A DNA stretch of 13,394 bases from an uncultured Prevotella sp. (GTDB taxonomy: Bacteria; Bacteroidota; Bacteroidia; Bacteroidales; Bacteroidaceae), in contig UQPD01000068.1 of NCBI GenBank assembly GCA_900542795.1, positions 1 through 13,394 of the forward strand, in the 5' to 3' direction. Position numbers and translations under genes: made by a program. The notes beneath the pieces were generated by a model. That model saw nothing but the letters and a program-made list of their open reading frames with translations. It searched no databases and was not told the origin of the DNA. Shown here in pieces: positions 1-6,609 of this stretch. Positions within the stretch are counted from its first letter, which is position 1. Each line of letters starts with the position of its first letter.

Positions 1-12
1 TATAAGAGACAG
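1..12. other. Residual Tn5/Nextera mosaic-end adapter at contig edge
   Basis: The first 12 bases, TATAAGAGACAG, are identical to the inner 12 bases of the 19-bp Tn5 mosaic end used in Nextera libraries. The genomic repeat starts immediately after, at base 13. This is best read as untrimmed adapter, which would make base 13 the first true genomic base. A chance 12-base match exactly at the window edge is unlikely. Confidence 0.85.
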
Positions 13-62
13 ACTTATTACCTATTACTTATTACTTGTCCTCACATAGTTTGTATTACTTA
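13..62 (-). repeat. Repeat family A, copy 1 (reverse orientation)
   Basis: Read on the minus strand, this holds AAGTAATA, a 15-base spacer beginning CAAACTATGTGAGGA, then CAAGTAATA followed by further RGTAATA heptamers. The same architecture recurs at 4952-5090 and 9352-9435. The copy overlaps the 3' end of the kinase gene and supplies its last codons and stop. It is cut off by the adapter at the contig edge, so its full length is unknown. Confidence 0.8.
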
Positions 63-882
63 ATTCCAGCGGATTCTTTAAAATCTTGCCAATAGTAAAA
101 CCACATTGTGCAGCAGCGCAGCGCAATTCCTCCTCAAAATAAAAAGCGATGCTCCCAACAAACGACACCTTCAAATCTGGACGATTATAAGCAACCACAT
201 TGCGACGGAAAAAGCGCGAAAACTCATCCACCAACAAAGCACGCACCTCAGGCACACCACGGTGTGCATGAATAAAAGGAGCAAACGAAGCCAAGAATCT
301 GTTAGCAAAAGGCTGCTTATAAACACGCTGAATAATATCATCGCCCGAAAGCTGAAAGCGCTCGTGAAAATCCCTACACACAGCTTCGGGCAACTGCTGC
401 TTCAACACATCCCCCACCAAGCGTTTACCCAACACAGCACCACTCCCCTCATCGCCCAAAATGTAACCCAAGGGCGACACATTCTGTGTAATTTCATTGC
501 CGTCAAAAAGTCCACTGTTACTCCCCGTGCCTAAAATGCAAGCAATGCCCTCCTCATTGTGAAACAAAGCACGAGCAGCCCCCACGAGGTCCGATCCCAC
601 CACAATTTCGGTAGCATAAGGAATGGCATTGCGCAAAGCCCGCTCCATCACCTCACATTGTTCACCTCGGCAACCAGCCCCATAAAAGTGTATAGCAGCA
701 GGTTGCACATAAAGCGGATTACGCAAAAGTTCCGTGCGCAAAATCTTTTCAATGTCAGCTTGCGAAATCATAAACGGGTTAATGCCCTGCGTAGCCATTT
801 GCGCAATCATTTTCCCCCCACACGTTATTATCCAATCAGTCTTAGTACTACCACTGTCGGCAGTCATCACAATTTTATCCAT
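25..882 (-). CDS. BadF/BadG/BcrA/BcrD-family sugar kinase, N-acetylglucosamine kinase-like
   Basis: This is a 285-residue ASKHA-fold kinase that probably phosphorylates N-acetylglucosamine or a related amino sugar with ATP in the cytoplasm. Visible motifs are the phosphate-1 loop (ADSGSTKTDW, residues 8-17), a GSD with the likely catalytic Asp98 (96-98), the phosphate-2 motif GTGSNS (118-123), and GDEGSG (143-148). Length is normal for the family. An in-frame ATG exists at 978, but the start at 882 is chosen because the conserved N-terminus begins there and a -7 box lies at 905-912, inside the longer version. The C-terminus is odd: after NPLEL (270-274) the residues are encoded by dispersed repeat A, and the stop lies in the repeat. 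It is divergent from the M64 peptidase. Family assignment is secure; the exact substrate is inferred, and acting after the AGE epimerase is only a possibility. Confidence 0.85.
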   Translation of the reverse strand: MDKIVMTADSGSTKTDWIITCGGKMIAQMATQGINPFMISQADIEKILRTELLRNPLYVQPAAIHFYGAGCRGEQCEVMERALRNAIPYATEIVVGSDLVGAARALFHNEEGIACILGTGSNSGLFDGNEITQNVSPLGYILGDEGSGAVLGKRLVGDVLKQQLPEAVCRDFHERFQLSGDDIIQRVYKQPFANRFLASFAPFIHAHRGVPEVRALLVDEFSRFFRRNVVAYNRPDLKVSFVGSIAFYFEEELRCAAAQCGFTIGKILKNPLELSNTNYVRTSNK

Positions 883-904
883 TACAATGTTGTTTATAAC
901 ACTG

Positions 905-912
905 CAAAAGTA
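905..912 (-). promoter_or_regulatory. Bacteroidota -7 box for the kinase gene
   Basis: The minus strand reads TACTTTTG, matching the TAnnTTTG -7 consensus of the Bacteroidota primary sigma factor. Transcription would begin near 898, giving a leader of about 16 bases before the ATG at 882. No clear TTG sits 19-21 bases upstream, so the -33 element is weak. Confidence 0.5.
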
Positions 913-933
913 ATATTTTCGAAAGAAATTGCG

Positions 934-941
934 TAACTTTG
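934..941 (+). promoter_or_regulatory. Bacteroidota -7 box for the M64 peptidase gene
   Basis: TAACTTTG matches TAnnTTTG exactly on the plus strand. Predicted transcription start is near 948, giving a leader of about 90 bases before the ATG at 1040. The -33 element is not obvious. The box faces away from the minus-strand box at 905-912, and the two end boxes are near-mirror images about TTCGAA at 918-923. Confidence 0.5.
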
Positions 942-1024
942 CAAACATGAAAAAGCATAGAGCGCCAAACAAAACCATTCTTTTCGCACTCTTTTGTTCT
1001 TCACATTGCTTTTTTTAATAAAAA

Positions 1025-1030
1025 AAGGAG
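1025..1030 (+). promoter_or_regulatory. Strong ribosome binding site of the M64 gene
   Basis: AAGGAG lies 9 bases before the ATG at 1040. It is a clear Shine-Dalgarno sequence, unlike most starts in this window, and it fixes the start codon. Confidence 0.7.
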
Positions 1031-1039
1031 AAACTACAA

Positions 1040-2332
1040 ATGTCACGATTTATACAAGCATTGGCACTCGCTGCCCTCTGCCTCAGCCCTCAAACCAACG
1101 CCCTTAAAGCCTTGGCACAAAACGCCGCCCCCCAACGCACCCTGCGTGTTGACTACGACTTTAGCGGCAACAACAAGCAACAACACATAGCACTCTCGCA
1201 ACTCTGCTCATTCAGCGGTTGGGCAGGTCGCCGCACCCACACCGACAGTGTGCTGCTTCACGGCAATGGCGACATCACCCTGCGCGATGCAGCCACCCAC
1301 CGTGTGCTCTACAAGCAATCGTTCTCAACCCTGTTTCAAGAATGGCAATCAACCGAGGAGGCCACACGCCTCACCCGCTCGTTCGAGAACACCTTCCTCT
1401 TGCCCATGCCCACCGACTCGGCTGAGGTAACCGTGCAACTCTACAACATGCAGCAACAGCCCACCGTGAGTTTCACCCACAAGGTCGATCCACGCGACAT
1501 ACTCATTCGCAATCTCGACAACACCCCCATTCCGCCCCATCGCTACCTGCACCACAGTGGCAGTGCCGAACAAAAAATCGACGTCGCCATAGTAGCCGAG
1601 GGATACACCGCCCAGCAGTCCGACCTTTTTTATGCCGATGCACAAAAAGCCGTCAATGCCATTCTGAGCCACGAGCCCTTCAAGCACTATGCCAACCGCT
1701 TCAACTTTGTGGCAGTAGCAGCAGCGTCAACCGACAGCGATGTGAGTGTGCCACTCGAAGGCAAATGGCGCAACACCGCCCTAAGCTCACATTTCTCAAC
1801 CTTCTATTCCGACCGCTACCTCACCACACTCCACCAGCGCGACCTCCACAACCTGTTGGCACGCATCCCCTACGAGCACATCATCATTTTAGCCAACACC
1901 AACACCTATGGTGGAGGCGGCATCTACAACGCCTACACACTCACCACCGCGCACCACAGCAAGTTCGAGCCAGTGGTGGTACACGAGTTTGGCCACAGCT
2001 TTGCAGGATTGGCAGACGAGTATTACTACGACGACCAATACGAAAACTACTACAGTCCCGACACCGAGCCATGGGAACAAAACATCACAACGCTGCGTAA
2101 CTTTTCAGCAAAGTGGCAAGACCTCCTGCCCGCAAAAGTTGCCAAAAACATTCCCACAGCTCCCAACCCCAAACGGATGAACCAAATTGGGGTGTACGAA
2201 GGAGGCGGCTACATGTCGAAGGGCGTGTATCGCGCTTTTCAAGACTGCCGCATGAAAACCAACGAGTGCAAAGCATTTTGCCCCGTGTGCCAACGTGCAT
2301 TGAGCCGTCTCATTGAGTTCTACACCGAATAA
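1040..2332 (+). CDS. Secreted M64-family zinc metallopeptidase (IgA peptidase M64 type)
   Basis: This 430-residue exported metallopeptidase belongs to MEROPS family M64, named for the Clostridium ramosum IgA protease. A signal peptide covers about residues 1-26 (hydrophobic core at 5-15, likely cleavage after ALA at 24-26). An N-terminal beta-rich region (about 30-150) matches where M64_N lies in the family. The catalytic domain (about 165-430) carries HEFGH (His315, Glu316, His319) and the downstream GLADEY (323-328) that completes the zinc site. Four cysteines near the C-terminus (403, 410, 414, 417) may form disulfides or a second metal site. Start is set by the AAGGAG site. ftsK follows after 33 bases on the same strand, so co-transcription is possible. 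IgA cleavage is only the historical family name; Bacteroidota members are common and mostly uncharacterised, so the substrate is unknown. Confidence 0.9.
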   Translation: MSRFIQALALAALCLSPQTNALKALAQNAAPQRTLRVDYDFSGNNKQQHIALSQLCSFSGWAGRRTHTDSVLLHGNGDITLRDAATHRVLYKQSFSTLFQEWQSTEEATRLTRSFENTFLLPMPTDSAEVTVQLYNMQQQPTVSFTHKVDPRDILIRNLDNTPIPPHRYLHHSGSAEQKIDVAIVAEGYTAQQSDLFYADAQKAVNAILSHEPFKHYANRFNFVAVAAASTDSDVSVPLEGKWRNTALSSHFSTFYSDRYLTTLHQRDLHNLLARIPYEHIIILANTNTYGGGGIYNAYTLTTAHHSKFEPVVVHEFGHSFAGLADEYYYDDQYENYYSPDTEPWEQNITTLRNFSAKWQDLLPAKVAKNIPTAPNPKRMNQIGVYEGGGYMSKGVYRAFQDCRMKTNECKAFCPVCQRALSRLIEFYTE

Positions 2333-2365
2333 GTCAGCCCCCTCAAAAAACATCTATTTTGCAAC

Positions 2366-4948
2366 ATGGCAAAAAAACAATCTACCCCCAAAACCAAGGC
2401 GCCCAAGCGCAACCCAGGCGCAACCCCAGCCCCACTCAGCCTTTTGCAACGCTATAAAAATGGCGAACTGAAAGCCTACTTCCAGTCGTTTATGAGAGCC
2501 GACAATGTGCGTTTCATTGTCGGCGTATGCACCGTAGGCATCAGTTTGTTCCTACTCATTAGTTTCGTGTCGAACATCTTTACCGGACGCATCGACCAAA
2601 CCAGTGTGCAAAACGGCAGTCTCACCCACGCTGCCAACTATGGAGGCAAGTTAGGCGCAATCGTGTCCAACTACTTTATGGACACCTGTTTCGGTCTCTG
2701 CTCCATTTTCATCCCCATTTTCCTGCTCATGGCAGGTGTAAAACTCATGGGCGCCTATCGTGTGCGCCTGTGGAAGTGGTTCCTCAACTTCTCCATCGTC
2801 ATGATATGGGGCTCCGTGTTCTTGGCACTCGTCACCCACGTACTTCCCGAAAAAGTCATCAACTTTTTCAGTTTCCGTTTAGGCGGCGGACATGGCGACT
2901 TCATCCGCGACTACCTCATCACCAACCTTGGCTCCTTAGGCGCATGGATTGTGGTGTTGGCAACCGCCGTGTTCTACATGATGTACCTTACAAGCGAAAC
3001 CATCAATGTGGTGCGCAAAATCATGAATCCGCAGGACTTCATTAAGGAGAAACTGCCCAAACGCCACCACAACGACGCAGACCCCGATGCAGAAGATGCA
3101 GCCGATGCCGACAACGATGCCAACGACGAAGCCGACAACACAGCCGATGCCGACGATGAGAATGCCGACGATGAGAATGCCGAACTCCCCTACCCCGCTG
3201 CAGCCGAACCCGAGGCAGAACAGCCCCAAACCCTCTCGCTCGACCTCTCGCCCCAAACCGCTGCAACACCCACCGAAACCACCACAGGCGAAATGGCAGT
3301 AACAACAGCACAAGCCCCCGAAGTTGCCCAGCCCCTTGCATCTGCCAACAACACCCAACTCTCCATTGCCGCCCCCATCATCGACGACAAGGCACAGGGC
3401 AAAACCGTTGAAGAGGTGCTCGCCATGGAGCCATACGACCCCCGCAAGGATTTAGAGTACTACAAGTTTCCCACCATCAACCTGCTCAAACACTACGAGG
3501 ACAACGCCCCCTCAGTCGACATGAGCGAGCAAAATGCCAACAAAGACCGCATCATCAACGTGCTGCGCAACTTTGGCGTGGAAATATCAAGCATCAAGGC
3601 AACCATTGGTCCCACCATCACGCTCTACGAGTTAACCCCAGCTCCAGGTGTGCGCATCAACAAAATTCGCAATCTCGAAGACGACATTGCACTCTCGTTA
3701 GCAGCACTTGGCATTCGCATCATAGCCCCCATCCCCGGCAAGGGAACCATCGGTATTGAGGTGCCCAACAAAAATCCCCACATCGTGTCGATGGAGAGCA
3801 TCATCAACACCCGCAAGTTCCAAGAGTCTACCTTCGAGTTGCCCGTAGCTTTAGGCAAAACCATCACCAACGAGGTGTTTATGGTAGACCTGGCAAAAAT
3901 GCCCCACTTGTTAGTAGCAGGTGCCACAGGTCAGGGTAAGTCGGTTGGTTTAAATGCCATCATCACATCGCTGCTCTACAAAAAGCACCCCGCCGAGCTC
4001 AAGTTTGTGATGGTCGATCCCAAGAAGGTGGAATTCTCCATCTACTCAACCATCGAGAAACACTTCCTTGCCAAAATCCCCGACGACAGCGAGGATGCCA
4101 TCATCACCGATGTCACCAAGGTGGTGCAAACCCTCAAGAGCCTTTGCCAACTCATGGATCACCGCTACGATTTGCTAAAAATGGCAGGCGCCCGAAACAT
4201 CAAGGAGTATAACGCCAAATTCAAGTCGCGCCAACTCCTGCCCAAGTATGGTCATGAGTTTATGCCCTACATTGTAGTGATCATCGACGAGTTTGGCGAC
4301 CTGATTATGACAGCTGGCAAAGAGGTAGAACTCCCCATTGCCCGCATAGCCCAGTTAGCGCGTGCCGTAGGCATTCACATGGTCATTGCCACCCAGCGCC
4401 CCACCACCAACATCATTACGGGAACCATCAAGGCAAACTTCCCTGCCCGCATGGCATTCCGCGTAATGTCGCAAATCGACAGCCGCACCATTCTCGACCA
4501 AAGCGGTGCCAACCAGTTGGTAGGTAAGGGCGACATGCTCTTCTTAGCAGGCAACACCCCCGTGCGTGTGCAATGCGCCTTTGTCGATACGCCCGAGGTT
4601 GAAAAAATCAACGACTTCATCTCCGAGCAGCAAGGTTACATGGCAGCCTTCGAGTTGCCCGAGCCCGAGATGGACGAAGACGGAGGCAGTGGCAAGGGCG
4701 GTGACCTTTCAGGCGAAACGCTCGACCCCATGTTCGAGGAGGCAGCCCGCTTAATTGTGGTACACCAACAAGGTTCCACATCGCTCATTCAGCGCAAGTT
4801 CTCCATTGGCTACAACCGTGCAGGTCGTCTCATGGACCAACTCGAGCGTGCTGGCATCGTAGGCCCCACCCGTGGTTCAAAGCCTCGCGAAGTGCTCTGC
4901 GCCGACCAAGTGCAGCTCGATGCCCTCATTGCAGCATTACACAAATAA
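2366..4948 (+). CDS. ftsK: DNA translocase FtsK
   Basis: This 860-residue hexameric ATPase pumps chromosome DNA through the closing septum and activates XerCD recombination at dif. The membrane domain has about four hydrophobic segments (near 50-72, 105-127, 138-157, 190-210). A linker (about 233-345) follows, highly acidic at 236-272 and rich in Pro, Thr and Ala after that. The motor domain (about 390-750) carries Walker A GATGQGKS (519-526), the DPKKVEF motif (551-557) and Walker B VVIIDEFGD (637-645). The gamma winged-helix DNA-reading domain ends the protein (about 785-845, with QGSTSLIQRKFSIGYNRAGR). The protein is complete and near normal length for Bacteroidota. It lies 33 bases after the M64 gene; TATTTTGC just before its ATG resembles a -7 box but is one base short. 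Repeat A begins directly after the stop. Confidence 0.97.
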   Translation: MAKKQSTPKTKAPKRNPGATPAPLSLLQRYKNGELKAYFQSFMRADNVRFIVGVCTVGISLFLLISFVSNIFTGRIDQTSVQNGSLTHAANYGGKLGAIVSNYFMDTCFGLCSIFIPIFLLMAGVKLMGAYRVRLWKWFLNFSIVMIWGSVFLALVTHVLPEKVINFFSFRLGGGHGDFIRDYLITNLGSLGAWIVVLATAVFYMMYLTSETINVVRKIMNPQDFIKEKLPKRHHNDADPDAEDAADADNDANDEADNTADADDENADDENAELPYPAAAEPEAEQPQTLSLDLSPQTAATPTETTTGEMAVTTAQAPEVAQPLASANNTQLSIAAPIIDDKAQGKTVEEVLAMEPYDPRKDLEYYKFPTINLLKHYEDNAPSVDMSEQNANKDRIINVLRNFGVEISSIKATIGPTITLYELTPAPGVRINKIRNLEDDIALSLAALGIRIIAPIPGKGTIGIEVPNKNPHIVSMESIINTRKFQESTFELPVALGKTITNEVFMVDLAKMPHLLVAGATGQGKSVGLNAIITSLLYKKHPAELKFVMVDPKKVEFSIYSTIEKHFLAKIPDDSEDAIITDVTKVVQTLKSLCQLMDHRYDLLKMAGARNIKEYNAKFKSRQLLPKYGHEFMPYIVVIIDEFGDLIMTAGKEVELPIARIAQLARAVGIHMVIATQRPTTNIITGTIKANFPARMAFRVMSQIDSRTILDQSGANQLVGKGDMLFLAGNTPVRVQCAFVDTPEVEKINDFISEQQGYMAAFELPEPEMDEDGGSGKGGDLSGETLDPMFEEAARLIVVHQQGSTSLIQRKFSIGYNRAGRLMDQLERAGIVGPTRGSKPREVLCADQVQLDALIAALHK
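3149..3178 (+). repeat. Two tandem 15-bp copies in the FtsK acidic linker
   Basis: GCCGACGATGAGAAT is repeated perfectly twice in tandem and in frame, encoding ADDEN twice. It lies in a longer run of degenerate GCCGAT/GCCGAC codons that builds the acidic Ala/Asp/Asn/Glu linker. Confidence 0.85.
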
Positions 4949-4951
4949 GAT

Positions 4952-5090
4952 TTAAGTATTAAGTATTAAGTATTACATTCTATGTATTTTCAAGTAATAG
5001 GTAATAAGTAATAAGTAATACAAACTATGTAAGAACAAGTAATAGGTAATAAGTAATACAAACTATGTAAGAACAAGTAATAGGTAATAC
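4952..5090 (+). repeat. Repeat family A, copy 2 (forward, three nested units)
   Basis: A leader of AAGTATT heptamers (4954-4974) and CATTCTATGTATTTT leads into units beginning CAAGTAATA at 4991, 5036 and 5074. The units are 45, 38 and a partial length. The 7-base difference is one extra RGTAATA heptamer. Units 1 and 2 both end in CAAACTATGTAAGAA. The leader and the first unit match the copy at 9341-9412, apart from the AAGTATT expansion. Confidence 0.9.
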
Positions 5091-5130
5091 ATTCTTATTA
5101 TAGATTATTGAGGTTTTCATGCGCTAGCCC

Positions 5131-5148
5131 AACCCCCGGAAGGGGGTT
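5131..5148. other. GNRA-tetraloop hairpin
   Basis: AACCCCC pairs perfectly with GGGGGTT around the tetraloop GGAA. It is GC-rich and stable but is not followed by a T-run on either strand. It may be a structured 3' element of the ftsK transcript or part of a dispersed repeat. Confidence 0.6.
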
Positions 5149-5210
5149 ATTTATGGAAATTTTTCCCCATCGCGTAGCGCACCCACCAAAAAATTTTTTT
5201 TGATAATTTA

Positions 5211-5336
5211 TGGCTCATTGATGGACATTTTTGACCCAAAAAATTCATGGACATTTTTGACCAAAAAAAAATTATGAACATTTTTGGCTCATTGATGGAC
5301 ATTTTTGACCAGAAAAAAAAATCGCATTTTTGACCC
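5211..5336 (+). repeat. Repeat family B (direct repeats of ATGGACATTTTTGACC)
   Basis: The 16-base core occurs at 5221-5236, 5247-5262 and 5295-5310, with degenerate copies at 5274-5287 and 5324-5336. A 26-base segment at 5211-5236 is repeated perfectly at 5285-5310. Copies are separated by A-runs. Similar cores lie in reverse orientation after aroB at 13294-13334. Confidence 0.85.
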
Positions 5337-5343
5337 CAAACCC

Positions 5344-5383
5344 AAACGAGCAAGCACACTCCCATGTACTTGCTCGTTTTTTT
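5344..5383. terminator. Intrinsic terminator hairpin between convergent genes
   Basis: AAACGAGCAAG (5344-5354) pairs perfectly over 11 bp with 5369-5379 around a 14-base loop, and the plus strand has a run of seven T at 5377-5383. It is a good plus-strand terminator, although ftsK ends about 400 bases upstream. It starts only 8 bases from the AGE stop codon, so it may also stop minus-strand transcription, where the T-tract is broken by G. Confidence 0.8.
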
Positions 5384-5390
5384 AAAATAG

Positions 5391-6572
5391 TTATTTTTCG
5401 CGAGAATTCGAAGCCAAATCCTCTAAAATCTGCCAACACTGAAACAAACCGCGTGGAACATGGAAGCAGCCCTTCCATTTACCACCCTTCAGCGAAAGCA
5501 ACACCTCACCTTGGCGATTCAAATAGCCAAACCACTCAGCATACTCCTTGTCAGTGAAATGCGTCCAAACATAATTGTGTACACGTTCAAACCACTCCAA
5601 GCACTGCGCGTTACCCGTGAGTTGGTAACCCTTAAGCATCGTAATGAGCGTTTCGATGTGAACCCACCAAAGCTTCTGGTCCCATTCAAGCTGTTGGCAC
5701 GGGCGACCCAAGCGGTCCATAAAATAAAAAATGCCGCCGTGCTCCTTGTCCCAACCATATTCAGCCTCGTTAAGCGCAATCGTCACAGCCTTCTCAATCA
5801 AGTCCTGACGTCCCAATCGCTTGCCCAAATCCATCACAAACCACATCGCCTCAATGGCATGACCAGGGTTCAGCAAGCGCCCGTCAAAACAGTCAACCAA
5901 TTTGCCATCCGTGCTCAAATGCTCCACAATCAAGCCCAATTCAGGACGGTAAAACACATCCATCACCTCGTGAATGCAAGTGTCAATCGTCTGCTGCATA
6001 AAGTCAGCATCCAGCAAAGGCTCAATTTCGAGAGCCACGTTACACAAAATCATGGGCAGCGCAAAACTCTTAAGCGCACGAGCCCCAGGCGCCGCCTTGT
6101 TCCATTTACCCTTAGGGTTGTCAACCTTCGACAGCACAATGTCGAACGTGCGCTTTGCAATGTCAGCATACTCCTTATTGCCCGTAGCAATGCTAAGCTG
6201 TCCAAAAGCAATCACCGCAAAGGTGTAAGAAAAAATGTTGTAAGGCTCAACCAAGGGATTTCCCTCGCGGTCGAGTGCAAAATACCAATTCAAGTTGCCA
6301 TCATGCCCATGCTTCTTTAAGAATTCAGCACCCTGAATGGCACAGTCCAACCACTCTTGGCGTTTCTCCACCTTATTATATAAGGTAGCAAACATCCACA
6401 CCTCGCGTCCCTGTAGCCACACAAACTTATCCGTGTCATACACCTCGCCATCGCGTTCCAAGCAAGTAAAGTAGCCACCATGTTCCAAGTCCTGCGACTT
6501 TTCAAGCCAAAAGGGAACCACCTTATCCAGCAACTCACTCTTATACTGAGCAGCTAATTGTTTAAAGTCCAT
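5391..6572 (-). CDS. N-acylglucosamine 2-epimerase (AGE/RnBP family)
   Basis: This 393-residue cytoplasmic alpha/alpha-barrel enzyme should interconvert N-acetylmannosamine and N-acetylglucosamine. Motifs are WLQGREVWMF (52-61), NPGHAIE with the likely catalytic His238 (235-241), WWVHIETL (302-309), and KGGKWKGCFHVPR with the second catalytic His371 (362-374). The two His residues correspond to His248 and His382 of renin-binding protein. CFHVPR is typical of AGE; cellobiose 2-epimerases usually have a different sequence here, so that alternative is less likely. The ATG at 6572 is preferred over a TTG at 6605, because the family N-terminus begins with MDFKQ. It lies 37 bases downstream of the mutarotase-symporter gene on the same strand, so the pair is a likely operon. 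No kinase or lyase gene adjoins it. Confidence 0.9.
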   Translation of the reverse strand: MDFKQLAAQYKSELLDKVVPFWLEKSQDLEHGGYFTCLERDGEVYDTDKFVWLQGREVWMFATLYNKVEKRQEWLDCAIQGAEFLKKHGHDGNLNWYFALDREGNPLVEPYNIFSYTFAVIAFGQLSIATGNKEYADIAKRTFDIVLSKVDNPKGKWNKAAPGARALKSFALPMILCNVALEIEPLLDADFMQQTIDTCIHEVMDVFYRPELGLIVEHLSTDGKLVDCFDGRLLNPGHAIEAMWFVMDLGKRLGRQDLIEKAVTIALNEAEYGWDKEHGGIFYFMDRLGRPCQQLEWDQKLWWVHIETLITMLKGYQLTGNAQCLEWFERVHNYVWTHFTDKEYAEWFGYLNRQGEVLLSLKGGKWKGCFHVPRGLFQCWQILEDLASNSREK

Positions 6573-6609
6573 ATATGTATATTTATTTCGTATTAAAAAA
6601 ATCAATCAA

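Larger units (their letters stand above)
4949..5390. other. Geneless convergent interval between ftsK and the AGE epimerase gene
   Basis: These 442 bases contain no credible gene. In order they hold repeat family A (4952-5090), a short GNRA-loop hairpin (5131-5148), an AT-rich block with repeat family B (5211-5336), and a terminator hairpin (5344-5383). A frame on the minus strand at 5147-5365 is a translation of repeat B only. The two flanking genes converge here. Confidence 0.8.

Noticed and set aside
883..978. Longer kinase version starting at ATG 978
   Set aside because: The extra 32 residues do not resemble the family N-terminus and would contain the -7 box at 905-912.
4991..5090. Possible CRISPR array
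   Set aside because: The units are nested heptamers with near-identical spacers, units vary by 7 bases, and there is no cas gene or unique spacer series.
5147..5365. 72-residue minus-strand frame containing repeated FWSKMS-like segments
   Set aside because: It is only the translation of repeat family B and its A-runs, with no ribosome site or domain.
5460..6320. 286-residue open frame on the plus strand opposite the AGE gene
   Set aside because: Antisense to a clear enzyme with catalytic motifs; composition is that of a shadow and no family is recognisable.
5391..6572. Cellobiose 2-epimerase instead of N-acylglucosamine 2-epimerase
   Set aside because: The C-terminal CFHVPR and the overall pattern fit AGE/renin-binding proteins better, and the neighbour is a sialic-acid-type transporter rather than mannan genes.
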